From the NCBI GenBank assembly GCA_026874595.1, contig CM049319.1, positions 60,768,917 through 60,832,916 on the forward strand: a DNA stretch of 64,000 nucleotides. The letters are read 5' to 3'. The DNA comes from Sipunculus nudus (Eukaryota; Annelida; Sipuncula; Golfingiida; Sipunculidae). The notes below the pieces were generated by a model. The model was not told where the DNA came from. It did not search any database and was given only the letters and a program-made list of their open reading frames with translations. The position numbers and the translations under genes were made by a program. Below are positions 27,001 through 34,420 of the stretch, one piece after another; the stretch's first letter is position 1; each line of letters begins with the position of its first letter.

Positions 27001-30000
27001 CCACATTACAGTGGCAGAGAGCTGTGGAGAAAAAAAATGTCCATGTTTATGTGGCAAAGAGCTGTGGAGAAAAGAAATGTCCACATTAATGTGGCAAAGA
27101 GCTGTGGAGAAAAGAACAAATGTCCACATTACAGTGGCAAAGAGCTGTGGAGGAAAGAACAAATGTCCACATTACAGTGGCAAAGAGCTGTGGAGAAAAG
27201 AAGAAATGTCCACATTACAGTGGCAAAGAGCTGTGGAGAAAAGAACAAATGTCCACATTACAGTGGCAAAGAGCTGTGGAGAAAAGAACAAATGTCCATG
27301 TCAATGCTTGTAGAGGAGTGATAATGTTTCATACAGGGATTACCTGGAGTTTCTTTATGTGTGCAGTTAAAGTCAGGTATCACACAGATTCTACAGGGGT
27401 CAAAATACTTTGAAATTTACAACTTTCCAATGGAAAGGCATTAATACAGGTTCACCTTTCCACAGAAAAATTTGCCTTTCTGCTATAAAGATGCCTCCTG
27501 CCATCATATCAAACTTTCAGTGAACCTTCGCTTGGTGTAAATCCAATTCTGCCATCATACAAGCCATCCTACATGCACATGTGCTTGCGAAAAGAACTGA
27601 ATGTTTTCAATAGTAACACTGTTATATCAGAAACATGATTTTGCAGGAAATTATGAGAGATGAGGGCTTAAATGCTGGAGGGCAGAAGGAATTATAGACC
27701 AAATGTAGGAAATAGAGGTAGTCGCTGAAAGACCCTGTTTGTTCCTGTTCATCAGATACTAATATGGAAAACGTCTAGTGTTCACCATTCCAATGAATTG
27801 GTACAAAATGAAAAATGCCTTTCTGTTGCCTGTGTTATGACAGGCGGAAAGGCTTTATTTAGAGCCCTGTTATACAGAAAAGGTAGGTGACGGCATGCTT
27901 TCATTACACACGCCCCTTTATCTAATAATACCATTCACCGAGGATAGTTATGTAATGTGTGCTCATGTTCTACCAAAGCCTTAAGCCCTGATTAAATATA
28001 TGCCTGAGATCAAACCTGAATGGAGTGTCTGACACATACCACATGAGAAGCAGGCCTTATGCCACTTGCGGCTCAAGAACAGCTTTTCCTCCGCAAAGTA
28101 CACAGTTTTTCCACAGCGGGGGCAGCACTTGGGATCGGTCTTGTTGACGTATTCCTGCTTCGGGGCAGAACCAGCTTCTGATGATATCTTCCTCCAGCAC
28201 TGGTTACAAACCAGCGTGTTCTCCTCCAGGATGTTGGCCATTCCTGTATCAGACATGACCCGGTGGCATCCAGCTGTAATATGTTAATTTAGTGACATGT
28301 ATATCTGGTTCATGATGATGTACAATAGAACCTGTCTAAAAGATCACCTGTGTAATATTATAAGACCATTTGTCCATTTAGACCACACTTGAGTGAACTG
28401 AATGCATTGATATTGGTTATAACTTTACAACTGTCCCGTCTAATAAAACCACCTGTAAATATGACCTATTTGGCCAGCCTGACAGGTGTCCTTATTAGAC
28501 AGGTTTCACTGTACTTCATAGATTACACTTTGGTGAGGATAAACGCCTCCTTTTTTTCTGTCTTATCTTATTAATAATGCAATTATGTACATCTGCAGAG
28601 TTCCATTTGATGTCATAATGGTAAAACTTGCTTATTATTTTATTATTGAATAGAATGAAAAATAAGGGTTAGTTGTGAGCACAGTATTTACATAAGAGGC
28701 CATTTTTTATGTAATTGACAATGGTCAGAGACTGCTAAAAGAGCCAAATTTGATCCCCACAGTCAAACAGTCTGAAATTACATGTGTGCAGTTGGACACC
28801 TGGACCCCCAAGAACTGAGCTTCCAAGTAAGATTTGGGGCATCTCACATGTTTACCCCACATTCCTGAAAGCCCTGAATTTATGATATCCCTTGAAAACT
28901 TTTTTTTAAACAGACCTTAACTGATAATTCCATGTTTTTGACCATTGTGCTAGATATAATTTCTGTATAACATATTCATTTTTATGATTAACTTTGCAAA
29001 TAATTAAATGTTTATATTCTCCCCTTTGCAATTAATTTTATTTTACAATGACCTGAGTGTTGAATATTTTCTTAAATTTAACTAGAATACAGGTAGTCGA
29101 CAAGCGACTACTTGTATCCGCCTAAATCAGAGTGGAACGGGTGAAGTGTTGCATATTAGCATGGATATTTTATCCCATGGCAGACAAACAGATGGGAGCT
29201 GTGCAAACATGGCTGCAGGTGGCGCCACCAGTTTTGCGTATGATAAAGAGCTATGTGAGATTTATACACATGCAAAATTTTGGCCCAATCGGTCAAACGG
29301 TTCCCTAGATATGAGCTTGGATGTCTGCAGCATAAACTTGATTGTAGGTGGCGCCACCTGTCATAAAATCAGAAAAGCTATCCAGGATGTATAAGCATGC
29401 CGAATTTCAGGTGAATTAGTCAAACCACTGCAGAAATATGAGTGATTTTAACCCAAGGCAGACGAACAGATGGACACTGTGCAAACATGGTTGCAGGTGG
29501 TGCCACCATTTTCGGTGTATGTTATAAAGCTCTCCAAGGGCTACATTTGTGCAAAAAATTTTTCCTGATCGGTCAAACGGTTCCTGAGATATGAGCTTGG
29601 ATGTCTGCAGCGTAAACGTGAATGTAGGTGGCGCCACCTGTCATAAATCAGAAAAGCTATCCAGGATGTATACGCATGCTAAATTTCAGGTGAATTAGTC
29701 AAGTCACTGCAGAGATATGAGTGATTTTAACCCAAGGCAGACAAACAGATGGACACTGTGCAAACATGGTTGCAGGTAGCGCCACCATTTTTGGTGTATG
29801 TTATAAAGCTCTCCAAGGGCTACATTTGTGCAAAAGAATTTTCCTGATCGGTCAAACGGTTCCCGAGATATGACTTTTGATGTCTGCAGCGTAAACGTGA
29901 ATGTAGGTGGCGCCACCTGTCATAAAATCAGAAAAGCTATCCAGGATGTATACGCATGCCCAATTTCAGGTGAATTAGTCAAGTCACTGCAGAGATATGA

Positions 30001-33000
30001 GTGATTTTAACCCAAGGCAGACGAACAGATGGACACTGTGCAAACATGGTTGCAGGTGGCGCCACCATTTTTGGTGTATGTTATAAAGCTCTCCAAGGGC
30101 TACATTTGTGCAAAAGAATTTTCCTGATCGGTCAAACGGTTCCCGAGATATGAGCTTGGATGTCTGCAGCGTAAACGTGAATGTAGGTGGCGCCACCTGT
30201 CATAAAATCAGAAAAGCTATCCAGGATGTTTACGCATGCCCAATTTCAGGTGAATTAGTCAAGTCACTGCAGAGATATGAGTGATTTTAACCCAAGGCAG
30301 ACGAACAGATGGACACTGTGCAAACATGGTTGCAGGTGGCGCCACCATTTTTGGTGTATGTTATAAAGCTCTCCGAGGGCTACATTTGTGCAAAAAAATT
30401 TTCCTGATCGGTCAAACAGTTCCTGAGATATGTGGGTTTATGTGTGGAAACAGATGCACAAACGGACGCAGAGCGCAAAGGAAAGGTCAGAGGTCAAAAC
30501 AAAATCGGGGCGCAGCAGTTCACATGTGACCCGAACATAATCCCGGGTTTCGGAAAATTCCGCCCAGCGGTTACGGAGGAGTTCTCCGGACACCTACGCG
30601 GCGGCGGCGGCGGCCAGCTGAAAACATAGTATCCGCAAAACTCTGTTTTGGCGGATACAATAACAAATCAAGTACTTAATTTCAAAATCTTTACAACCAT
30701 TGATTGCATTTTTAGGTGTCTCAGCCATTCATCAGGTTCATGATCATCATGAATGGAACCTCATGAAAATTTCATGACATTTTGGAGAATGAACCAATTA
30801 AGAAAAGGTAAGATTTTGGTGTGGTTTGGCATATGATCAGGATTCAGGTATACAATCAAGGAATATTCCCAATTGTACATTAATTTATCCATGAACAAAT
30901 CTGGCAATATTAGCTTAAACCTAAATTAGTGAAAGCAAACACAGTTTGGGAGCAGATTTCTGGTTGTTATATGGACTGAAAATCTCAAGTGCAATATAGT
31001 AACTGTCAAGTCCTCTTCAGAGCATAATGGATAACTGAAACATCCTGAGTTAAGTAAGTGGATCAAAACTGCATTTATTTGCATCCTCAAACAAGCAGAT
31101 GTTACCACTGAGTGGACGACATGATTGTATATTCAATAAAATCAATGTCAGGTCTCTTAGCACAAACACAATCACCAGACGTCTCTTAGCACAAGCACAA
31201 TAGCTAGCATCTGGTGCCGGGCACTGATTTACATTTGTAATGCATAGTGCACATACTTGAAGTACACTTGTTGATATTCCAAACATGTGCTCAGCAAAGG
31301 TAACACAAAGACCATGGTAATAAAGCATGAAGGAATTTTTTTACATACAGCTGAATCATTAATTATATACCACTATGATAAACTCAGCCAAGTAGTTTTT
31401 TTTATTACTGTTGTTTCATTGGTATATGTTTGCAATATCTTATGGAGGGTTGTGGTTTTTTTAAATATTTTTTCTGAAGGAGGTAACCACCTCAATTTGG
31501 CAAAAGCTAGCATAATTGATATGTATATCTGCAGGATTCCATTCTGCTAGTCCGAAACCAGATTGGAAGGGTAACACCCAAGGATTAATTCATTAAATTT
31601 TGAAAACAAGCTGGTTCTCCATAATGTCTTTTTTTACAGGGACTACTTTGACATTGCAAGATAGGTAAATGCAACAGGGTAATAAAGAATAATAGATGGT
31701 CATCTTTCACTTGCTAATAATAGGGGAAAATTTCCAGACGAGGTGGAATGTTTCTGCTGCTTAGAGTGTGCATGGGTGTACTGTTACTTATTGAGGCCAT
31801 CTTTGTTCTGGTGGGCAGAACTGACCTGTTATGCAAATAGAGTTGATAAATTGTGATACACATTTCTCTCCACTTGGATTCATATATATATTCACATATA
31901 TTTCTCAATTACATTTATTCCTGACAAATAAGCTCAATAAAAGTTGTGTGATAGTTTATCAAATATATTGATTGGTGGTTTTCTTTAATAACTGTTTAAA
32001 CTTTTTTAGCATTTTTGCATAACTGATCACAAATTATGGAAGCACATCCAAAGAATTCATATTATCCAGATAAAATATTCTAAATCTGTCTGAGACAAAG
32101 ACAGGTTATAAAACAGCCAACAGCATTAAAACTGAACCTTATGCAGCGAATAAGTGTCCTATTCCAGGCTGTTACTTTTCAACATCGTGAACAATCTACA
32201 GTCAATATATAAGGTATAATTCTATACAACAGATTTTACAAAGAGTTAAAAAAAAAAAACTGTTAACAAGCAAATTCATGGAATTTATGTCCCCCACTTT
32301 CGCCTCTTGTTGTCATTCTGATTCATGCTTGACTTATAATGTTTTAGATTCATTCTGGCCTGAAGATGTTTCCACATGTCATAGTGGCTGTTTTCAGTTT
32401 TCATGGTCCCCTGAAGATGTCTCTACATATTCTAATTTTGGTTGGGAAATATAAACAAAATTTGATTTTTTTTAGAAAAACATTTCAGACAGACACTCCA
32501 AACCAGTCCTAACCAAGGTATACAAAGAAGCAATCAGTGGCCCAAATTTGAAGGAAATCGGAAAATATTAAGAAAGTTACCTAAAGAAAACAAAAATGTG
32601 ACAGACGGACAGACAAAAGGACAAATCCAATTCAACGTCCCCTGTTCTGAGAAAGCAGGGATAATAATTGATCATTGGTCGATTTTTATCTTTCAATCAC
32701 TGAATATGATCTTAAAACCAATTCTTACCATTAAATCATAAAGACAATGTTCAATTCAAATGTCAAATCTATGACATGGATCCAACAAATTTTAAATTAT
32801 GTTCATAAATTTTCATAATGCTTCTATGTTTAGCCATAGTGCTTCACAGCAAATTCTACTTAAAGATCTGCATTGATCTGTCCTTGCTTCAAGTGAAGTT
32901 TTTTAAATTTAAGTTATTCTTTCCATAAATATTTGCATGTTGAGGACAAAATCTAGGGTGCTCTTCATGAAAAAAAAATAAGGTCACCTGGACTACGTTT

Positions 33001-34079
33001 AGGTAGCATCCCAGGTAAAAAAAAACCCTAAATTTAAAATCAAACAAAAGACAGTTTTAAATGCATATTAGAACCCATAAAGTATATATCATTTTTGCCT
33101 GAAACAGAGTTTTTTCTAAATAATATATGTATTAACAAAATTCACATTCATTTTCATGATTTTTTAATATTTTTGATAAGGCCAAAATAAAAAAAAGGTA
33201 TGGTTCTCAGGCACTTTTTTTCCGAAATCAATGCGGGCGGGCGATTTTTTTGTTTTTAATTTTTTTTGTATGTTTCGATAAAAATGTCAAATGATAAGGG
33301 AAAAAGCATGATAATAACATTTATTTTGCTAAACGAGTAAAAACACTACATAACAAGGGAAATTGTATGATTTTATCTTCTTGAAAGAAATGTCCGAGCA
33401 GCTGCAGCTCAAAATTGGTAAGCTTCTAATGAAAATCAAAATAAAAAATTTTCATGCGGGGGTTTAAAATTGATGCGGGCGGTGCCTGAGAACCATACCT
33501 TTTATTTTTTTTGGCCTAAGTATGAATTTTTAAATGATACACAGTTTTAAGCAACCAGTAACAGCTAACTACATGACAATATCTAAAAACCTTTTTTTCT
33601 TTTGTTTTTGTTTTTCCTCCACCATGTTTCTTTTATGTCTTAAAATTATATTTAAATTTTTTATTGAATCAAAATTTTAAAATTCAGTTTTCAGTTAGAA
33701 AGAAACATACATTAAAACAAAAAATGGTTTTTAGATACTTTAAAAATTTCAAAATTGTTAAAATTACATATGAAAAAGACAGGGAAATTCGTAAATAAAT
33801 GTACCATTAGAAAGAGCTCTGTACCTGATTTAAAATGTGGGGTCTTATATGCATCTGAAACAGGCTTACGAATGATTTTAAATATAGGGGATTTTATAGC
33901 GATGCTATTTTCATACGTTCCACTTTAACCTTGTTCTACATACTTTTCTTGTAAAACAGAAACTCACCACATTTGAAACATTTTTTATGCCAGTCTTTCT
34001 TCATGAAACTTTTCTGGTCATTGTAGTACACACGTTCTCCACAGGCCTCACAAGGGGGCGCTCCACCTAACATCGGCAT
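1..34079 (-). CDS. Multi-LIM-domain muscle-type protein (Mlp84B/CRP-like), 3' end outside window
   Basis: The CDS joins 34079-33968, 28273-28040, 26455-26287, 25552-25416, 24740-24572, 19714-19531, 18220-18127 and 31-1 on the minus strand. The frame stays open across every GT-AG junction for about 376 residues. Four LIM zinc-binding domains are visible, with ligands C10/C13/H31/C34-C37/C40/C60/C63, C88/C91/H109/C112-C115/C118/C136/C139, C190/C193/H211/C214-C217/C220/C238/C241 and C317/C320/H338/C341-C344/C347/C365/C368. All have the C-x2-C-x17-H-x2-C first finger. LIM2 and LIM3 are followed by the FGPKGYG and glycine-rich stretch typical of CRP and muscle LIM proteins; LIM4 reaches FGPKG at the edge. 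Proteins of this family act as adaptors at Z-discs and actin bundles (alpha-actinin and zyxin partners) and can enter the nucleus. That role here is inferred from family. Drosophila Mlp84B has five LIM domains, so a fifth may lie to the left. An in-frame TGA upstream of the ATG supports the chosen start. Confidence 0.92.
121..1829 (+). mobile_element. Pearl/HINE-like element P1, ~155-bp tandem cores
   Basis: The 5' end (ACAAGTGGCCAATGGGCCAT, then CACTCAGCTG) has the same pattern as the other elements here. It is followed by about nine to ten diverged cores; the marker GACCTAATTTCA recurs near 879, 1037, 1186, 1339, 1499 and 1657. It ends in a short degraded GGAC-like stretch and the hairpin AGCTCAG...CTGAGCTAA at 1800-1829. 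No protein is encoded. A core near 155 bp is what is expected for bivalve pearl elements. Confidence 0.75.
1830..2410. repeat. Spacer with a solo 5' element end
   Basis: This is mostly AT-rich sequence without genes. At 2061-2093 there is an isolated 5' terminus of the same superfamily (ACAAGGGACCAATGAGTCAC, then GTCACTCAGCTG) with no matching 3' hairpin before the next element. It is probably a truncated copy. Confidence 0.55.
2411..7622 (+). mobile_element. Pearl/HINE-like element P2, ~335-bp tandem cores, interrupted by H1
   Basis: The 5' end carries the perfect 14-bp palindrome TGACCCATGGGTCA at about 2416-2429 followed by GACGCTCAGCTG. Seven cores of 323-343 bp follow (marker GTAACAGAGACC near 2774, 3114, 3457, 3780, 4118, 7089 and 7423). 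Then come a GGAC/GGCC microsatellite (7530-7577) and the 3' hairpin TAGCTCAGATGACTTACAGT plus CAGCTGAGCTAA. Element H1 is nested between cores five and six. No coding capacity is seen. Confidence 0.8.
4263..6898 (+). mobile_element. 2.6-kb HINE-like element H1, nested in P2
   Basis: It starts ACAAGGGACCTATGGGTCAC and ends AGTCAGCTGAGCTAA. Layout: a unique 5' part of about 1.2 kb, two diverged tandem cores of about 690 bp (5500-6180 and 6180-6870, both with the GGGCCCATAACTT or TTGGCCCATAACTT motif and the TTTTGATATTAGGCAGTC motif), a short GGAC repeat (6819-6845) and the 3' hairpin. It lies between A-runs of the host array, which fits insertion into A/T runs as known for Helentron relatives. 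No Rep/helicase is present, so it is non-autonomous. Confidence 0.8.
7841..10475 (+). mobile_element. 2.6-kb HINE-like element H2
   Basis: This is a full-length copy of the H1 family, colinear from ACAAGGGACCTATGGGTCAC to the terminal CTAA. Its GGAC microsatellite is greatly expanded (10369-10430). It is separated from P2 by about 218 bp of unique AT-rich DNA. Confidence 0.82.
10615..13064 (+). mobile_element. Pearl/HINE-like element Q with DR1-bearing cores
   Basis: The 5' end has TGACCCATGGGTCATGACGC and CTCAGCTG; the 3' end has a GGAC/GGCC-rich tract (12945-13010) and AGTCAGCTGAGCTAA. The middle (about 12260-12790) has four units of about 145 bp with TGACCTTTGACCT, 'ttctcc..ttggtaggtgagctatatgtgaaag'-type sequence. 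The part 10650-12200 has no visible genes and may be element sequence or an older insertion. Confidence 0.65.
12277..12561. promoter_or_regulatory. Three perfect DR1 nuclear-receptor motifs in element Q
   Basis: TGACCTTTGACCT, the reverse complement of the DR1 consensus AGGTCAAAGGTCA, occurs at about 12278-12290, 12415-12427 and 12549-12561. DR1 is bound by HNF4, RXR and COUP-TF type receptors. Presence is certain; function is only possible. Confidence 0.35.
13065..13436. repeat. Spacer with a 20-G homopolymer
   Basis: There is no gene here. It holds a run of G at 13119-13138 and, near its right end, an H-core-like fragment. Confidence 0.6.
15334..17165. mobile_element. 1.83-kb TIR DNA transposon with TA target duplication, inserted in H3
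   Basis: Perfect 13-bp inverted ends CCGTAATGTCTAC (15334-15346 and 17153-17165) are flanked by TA on both sides (15332-15333 and 17166-17167). H1 shows the empty site as TATGTAAACAATATG at 6160-6174, with one TA. The TA duplication suggests the Tc1/mariner/IS630 group or another TA-targeting group. I see no transposase. The interior has a 90-codon open frame (15720-15448, minus) without recognisable motifs, a tRNA-like block and short hairpins. It is likely non-autonomous. Confidence 0.8.
16074..16152 (+). tRNA. Degenerate tRNA-like sequence or SINE head inside the TIR element
   Basis: TGGCCGTTTGGTTAGAGGC resembles a RNA polymerase III A box and D-arm of a Ser/Leu-type tRNA. GGTTCAAACC at about 16137-16146 fits the B box/T-loop. 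Spacing is about right for a tRNA, but the arms pair only partly and the anticodon is unclear. It is more likely a relic or SINE head than a working gene. Confidence 0.35.
18127..18220 (-). CDS. LIM gene exon 8: central part of LIM4
   Basis: The acceptor CCTTTTTCAG ends at 18221 and the donor AAAA|GTGAGT is at 18127/18126, phase 1. It encodes S336-K366 with H338, C341, C344, C347 and C365. The last ligand of LIM4 comes from exon 9, 18 kb away at the left edge. Confidence 0.9.
18490..18740 (+). mobile_element. Short single-core relative of the DR1-type elements
   Basis: The 5' end (GAGAAACATGGGTCTTGAAA, then CTCAGCTGAATTC) and the 3' end TTTCAGTCAGCTGAGCTAA match the superfamily termini. In between is one core of about 145 bp with TGACCTTGACCCTATGACC. 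There is no GGAC tract. It is a minimal 250-bp version, useful for defining the termini. Confidence 0.6.
18955..19462 (+). repeat. Dispersed repeat D, copy 1 (tandem ~175-bp units)
   Basis: Units begin with TGACCTCTGACCTCATTAAA followed by TATGTGTG or CATGCGTG, then GAGTTTCATGA- and AAGTTATTGC-type blocks. It ends in GGACGGACATATGGACAGTG and a TTTGGCAGGCTTATAA tail. Related copies are at 38208-38403, 44840-45320 and 53015-53250. Confidence 0.6.
19531..19714 (-). CDS. LIM gene exon 7: inter-LIM linker and start of LIM4
   Basis: The acceptor TTATTGCAG ends at 19715 and the donor CAG|GTAACTG is at 19531/19530, phase 0. It encodes a linker ([19 protein letters not shown], then Gly/Asn-rich NGGKANGNG and a Ser/Trp/Gly stretch) and the first ligands of LIM4 (C317, C320). 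LIM4 is interrupted inside the first finger, unlike LIM1 to LIM3, so its exon structure has a separate history. Confidence 0.9.
19715..20299. other. Intron 6, left part: nothing recognised
   Basis: AT-rich intronic sequence between exon 7 and H4. No repeat or gene signature was seen apart from a T-run at 19810-19821. Confidence 0.5.
20300..22712 (+). mobile_element. 2.4-kb HINE-like element H4 with internal deletion
   Basis: It has both H-family ends and both cores. It lacks about 215 bp that H2 has at roughly 8135-8348, with the deletion junction near 20595. A long GGAC tract lies at 22609-22660. It sits in intron 6 in the same orientation as H1-H3, opposite to the gene. Confidence 0.8.
23217..24018. 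mobile_element. 0.8-kb TIR element (Tigger/pogo- or mariner-like MITE)
   Basis: The ends CAGTAGAACGCCTG (23217-23230) and its near-perfect inverse CAGGCCTTCTACTG (24005-24018) are flanked by TA (23215-23216 and 24019-24020). Subterminal stretches such as GTGGCCTTAATACAGG and CCGTTATTAAGGCGTGGCC are also roughly inverted. It contains a 16-G run (23301-23316) and no transposase. Confidence 0.65.
24021..24571. other. Intron 6, right part: nothing recognised
   Basis: Intronic sequence between the TIR element and exon 6, without repeats or genes that I can identify. Confidence 0.5.
24572..24740 (-). CDS. LIM gene exon 6: second half of LIM3 and tail
   Basis: The acceptor TATGTTGCAG ends at 24741. 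The donor is CA|GTATGT at 24572/24571; this is the only strong GT that keeps the frame with exon 7, rebuilding a Gln codon. It encodes C220, C238 and C241 and the tail [19 protein letters not shown], then [10 protein letters not shown]. The tail has a Cys where LIM2 has Gly. It is the paralogue of exon 4. Confidence 0.9.
24741..25415. other. Intron 5: nothing recognised
   Basis: This is a short intron. It has a C-run at about 24870-24878 and two TACACTGGTATTGCAAAG/TATACTGGTACTACACC-like near-repeats at 25080-25120. No gene is seen. Confidence 0.5.
25416..25552 (-). CDS. LIM gene exon 5: first half of LIM3
   Basis: The acceptor GTCTCCAG ends at 25553 and the donor G|GTAAGAT is at 25416/25415. 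It enters in phase 2 and leaves in phase 1. It encodes a Ser/Pro linker, [10 protein letters not shown] and the first finger of LIM3 (C190, C193, H211, C214, C217). The block is closely similar to the matching part of exon 3, which points to an internal duplication. Confidence 0.92.
25553..26286. other. Intron 4: possible decayed repeat
   Basis: The stretch 25850-26220 (for example GGAAGAGCATTCCATAATGA) has the feel of a decayed transposon coding fragment on the plus strand, with several stops. No family could be assigned. Confidence 0.35.
26287..26455 (-). CDS. LIM gene exon 4: second half of LIM2 and glycine-rich tail
   Basis: The acceptor is TTCTTCACAG ending at 26456, and the donor is AAAA|GTGAGT at 26287/26286. 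It enters in phase 1 and leaves in phase 2. It encodes C118, C136 and C139 of LIM2, then [19 protein letters not shown], the CRP-type tail. The acceptor and the first 16 exon bases are the seed of the minisatellite that fills the neighbouring intron (26440-27312), so the exon start is embedded in a repeat unit. Confidence 0.92.
26440..27312 (-). repeat. Minisatellite of 21 units (40-43 bp), each carrying a 3' splice site
   Basis: On the minus strand each unit reads TTAAC, a spacer, a pyrimidine tract TTTCTTTTCTCCACAG, then CTCTTTGCCACA or CTCTCTGCCACA. The last unit is the real exon 4 acceptor with its first 16 bases. Units near the exon are the 40-bp type; distal ones are mostly 43 bp with an extra TTG (seen as 'aacaaatg' on the plus strand) and a CATTACAGTGG variant. 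The plus-strand open frames here are repeat artefacts. Confidence 0.95.
27313..28039. other. Intron 3, right part: nothing recognised
   Basis: Unique-looking intronic DNA between the minisatellite and exon 3. No gene or repeat was identified. Confidence 0.5.
28040..28273 (-). CDS. LIM gene exon 3: second half of LIM1 and first half of LIM2
   Basis: The acceptor ATTACAG ends at 28274 and the donor G|GTATGTG is at 28040/28039. Both junctions are phase 1, so the exon is symmetric. It encodes the second finger of LIM1 (C40, C60, C63), a linker rich in Ser, Glu and Lys, the [10 protein letters not shown] block and the first finger of LIM2 (C88, C91, H109, C112, C115). LIM1 lacks the GYG-rich tail seen after LIM2 and LIM3, so it is a divergent domain. 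Confidence 0.9.
28323..28511. mobile_element. 189-bp MITE with TA target duplication
   Basis: The left end is CAATAGAACCTGTCTAAAAG and the right end, inverted, is CAGTGAAACCTGTCTAATAA. Similarity extends about 30 bp, and TA lies on each side (28321-28322 and 28512-28513). It fits a Tc1/mariner-type MITE. It lies in intron 2. Confidence 0.75.
28514..29084. other. Intron 2 spacer: nothing recognised
   Basis: AT-rich intronic DNA without visible repeats or genes. Confidence 0.5.
29085..30661 (+). mobile_element. Element K1: five 280-bp tandem cores, GGC microsatellite, hairpin ends
   Basis: The 5' end has the hairpin GTAGTCG-acaag-CGACTAC (29093-29111) followed by TTGTATCCGCC. The 3' end has GTATCCGC...GCGGATACAAT (30629-30661). 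The cores start near 29158, 29438, 29717, 29997 and 30277. Each has two GGTGGCGCCACC-type palindromes about 140 bp apart. A GGC tract lies at 30599-30614. The subterminal TGTATCCGCC is inverted as GGCGGATACA. No protein is encoded. Confidence 0.8.
30717..30920 (+). repeat. Dispersed repeat S, copy 1
   Basis: The block CATGAATGGAACCTCATGAA, CATTTTGGAGAATGAACCAA and TTTGGTGTGGTTTGGCATATG matches 34220-34420 and 35720-35900 at comparable spacing. It is non-coding and family unknown. Confidence 0.6.
30921..32287. other. Intron 2 interior: nothing recognised
   Basis: Intronic DNA without gene or clear repeat. A pair of short direct repeats (GTCTCTTAGCACAA) occurs at 31151 and 31181. Confidence 0.45.
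32288..32668 (+). repeat. Possible small HINE-like element
   Basis: It ends with GACAGACGGACAGACAAAAGG, a short spacer and the hairpin CCCTG-ttctgagaaag-CAGGG before ATAATAA (32640-32668). That is the microsatellite-plus-hairpin order of the other families. The 5' limit is uncertain; ATGTCCCCCAC at 32287 could be the inverse of the 3' CGTCCCCTG region. Confidence 0.4.
33179..33517. mobile_element. 339-bp foldback MITE
   Basis: The inner inverted ends GGTATGGTTCTCAGGCAC (33197-33214) and their exact inverse (33483-33500) are perfect over 18 bp. Outer A-rich arms starting AGGCCAAAA extend the match to about 36 bp. Two ATGCGGGCGG-type motifs sit just inside. No coding sequence is present. Confidence 0.8.
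33518..33967. other. Intron 2, exon-proximal part
   Basis: Very AT-rich DNA without recognised features beyond the exon 2 donor. Confidence 0.5.
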
Positions 34080-34093
34080 CTTGATCAGTCACT
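33968..34093 (-). CDS. LIM gene exon 2: start codon and first half of LIM1
   Basis: The acceptor is a TTTTCAG at 34100-34094, followed by 14 nt of 5' UTR containing an in-frame TGA, then the ATG at 34079-34077. The exon encodes residues 1-37 plus one base: a short MPMLGGAPP leader and the first zinc finger of LIM1 (C10, C13, H31, C34, C37). The donor is G|GTGAGTT at 33968/33967, phase 1. A second ATG two codons downstream is possible but the first one has an A at -3 (AAGATG). Confidence 0.9.
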
Positions 34094-34149
34094 CTGAAAA
34101 CACATCATGATTATCAGTAATCAGCAAACCATTGTGTTAAACCACATAA

Positions 34150-34420
34150 CTCATAAATCCCTCTGCAAGGAGAGTATACATTCATTTGTGTTTGTGTGTG
34201 TGTGTTTGTACACAACATAACTCACCCAGTCATGAATGGAATCTCATGAAATTTTCTTGGCATTTTGGGAATTGGCCATTGAAGAATCTGAATCAATTAG
34301 GTTTTGGTGTGGGTCTGGCACATGACCCAGATCCAAGAACTTCATCAAGGTATATTCACAAATGTACAGTCATTTATGCACTAATGAACCTCATAATACG
34401 GGCCAATTAAGTGAATGACA
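34150..34420 (+). repeat. Dispersed repeat S, copy 2, with GT tract
   Basis: It begins at a GTGTGTGTGTG tract (about 34180-34205) and continues with CATGAATGGAATCTCATGAA, AATTTTCTTGGCATTTTGGG and TTTGGTGTGGGTCTGGCAC, matching copies 1 and 3. Confidence 0.6.

Noticed and set aside
26736-27413. Open frames on the plus strand with CGKELWRK-like repeats that recall zinc-finger linkers
   Set aside because: They translate the 40-43-bp minisatellite in all frames; there is no His pair and no gene context.
29416-30196. Three near-identical 70-codon frames starting MAPPTFTF on the minus strand
   Set aside because: They repeat with the 280-bp K1 core; no domain and no evidence of selection.
29158-30430. 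CRISPR-like regular repeats
   Set aside because: The units are 280 bp with no unique spacers, and the window is eukaryotic.
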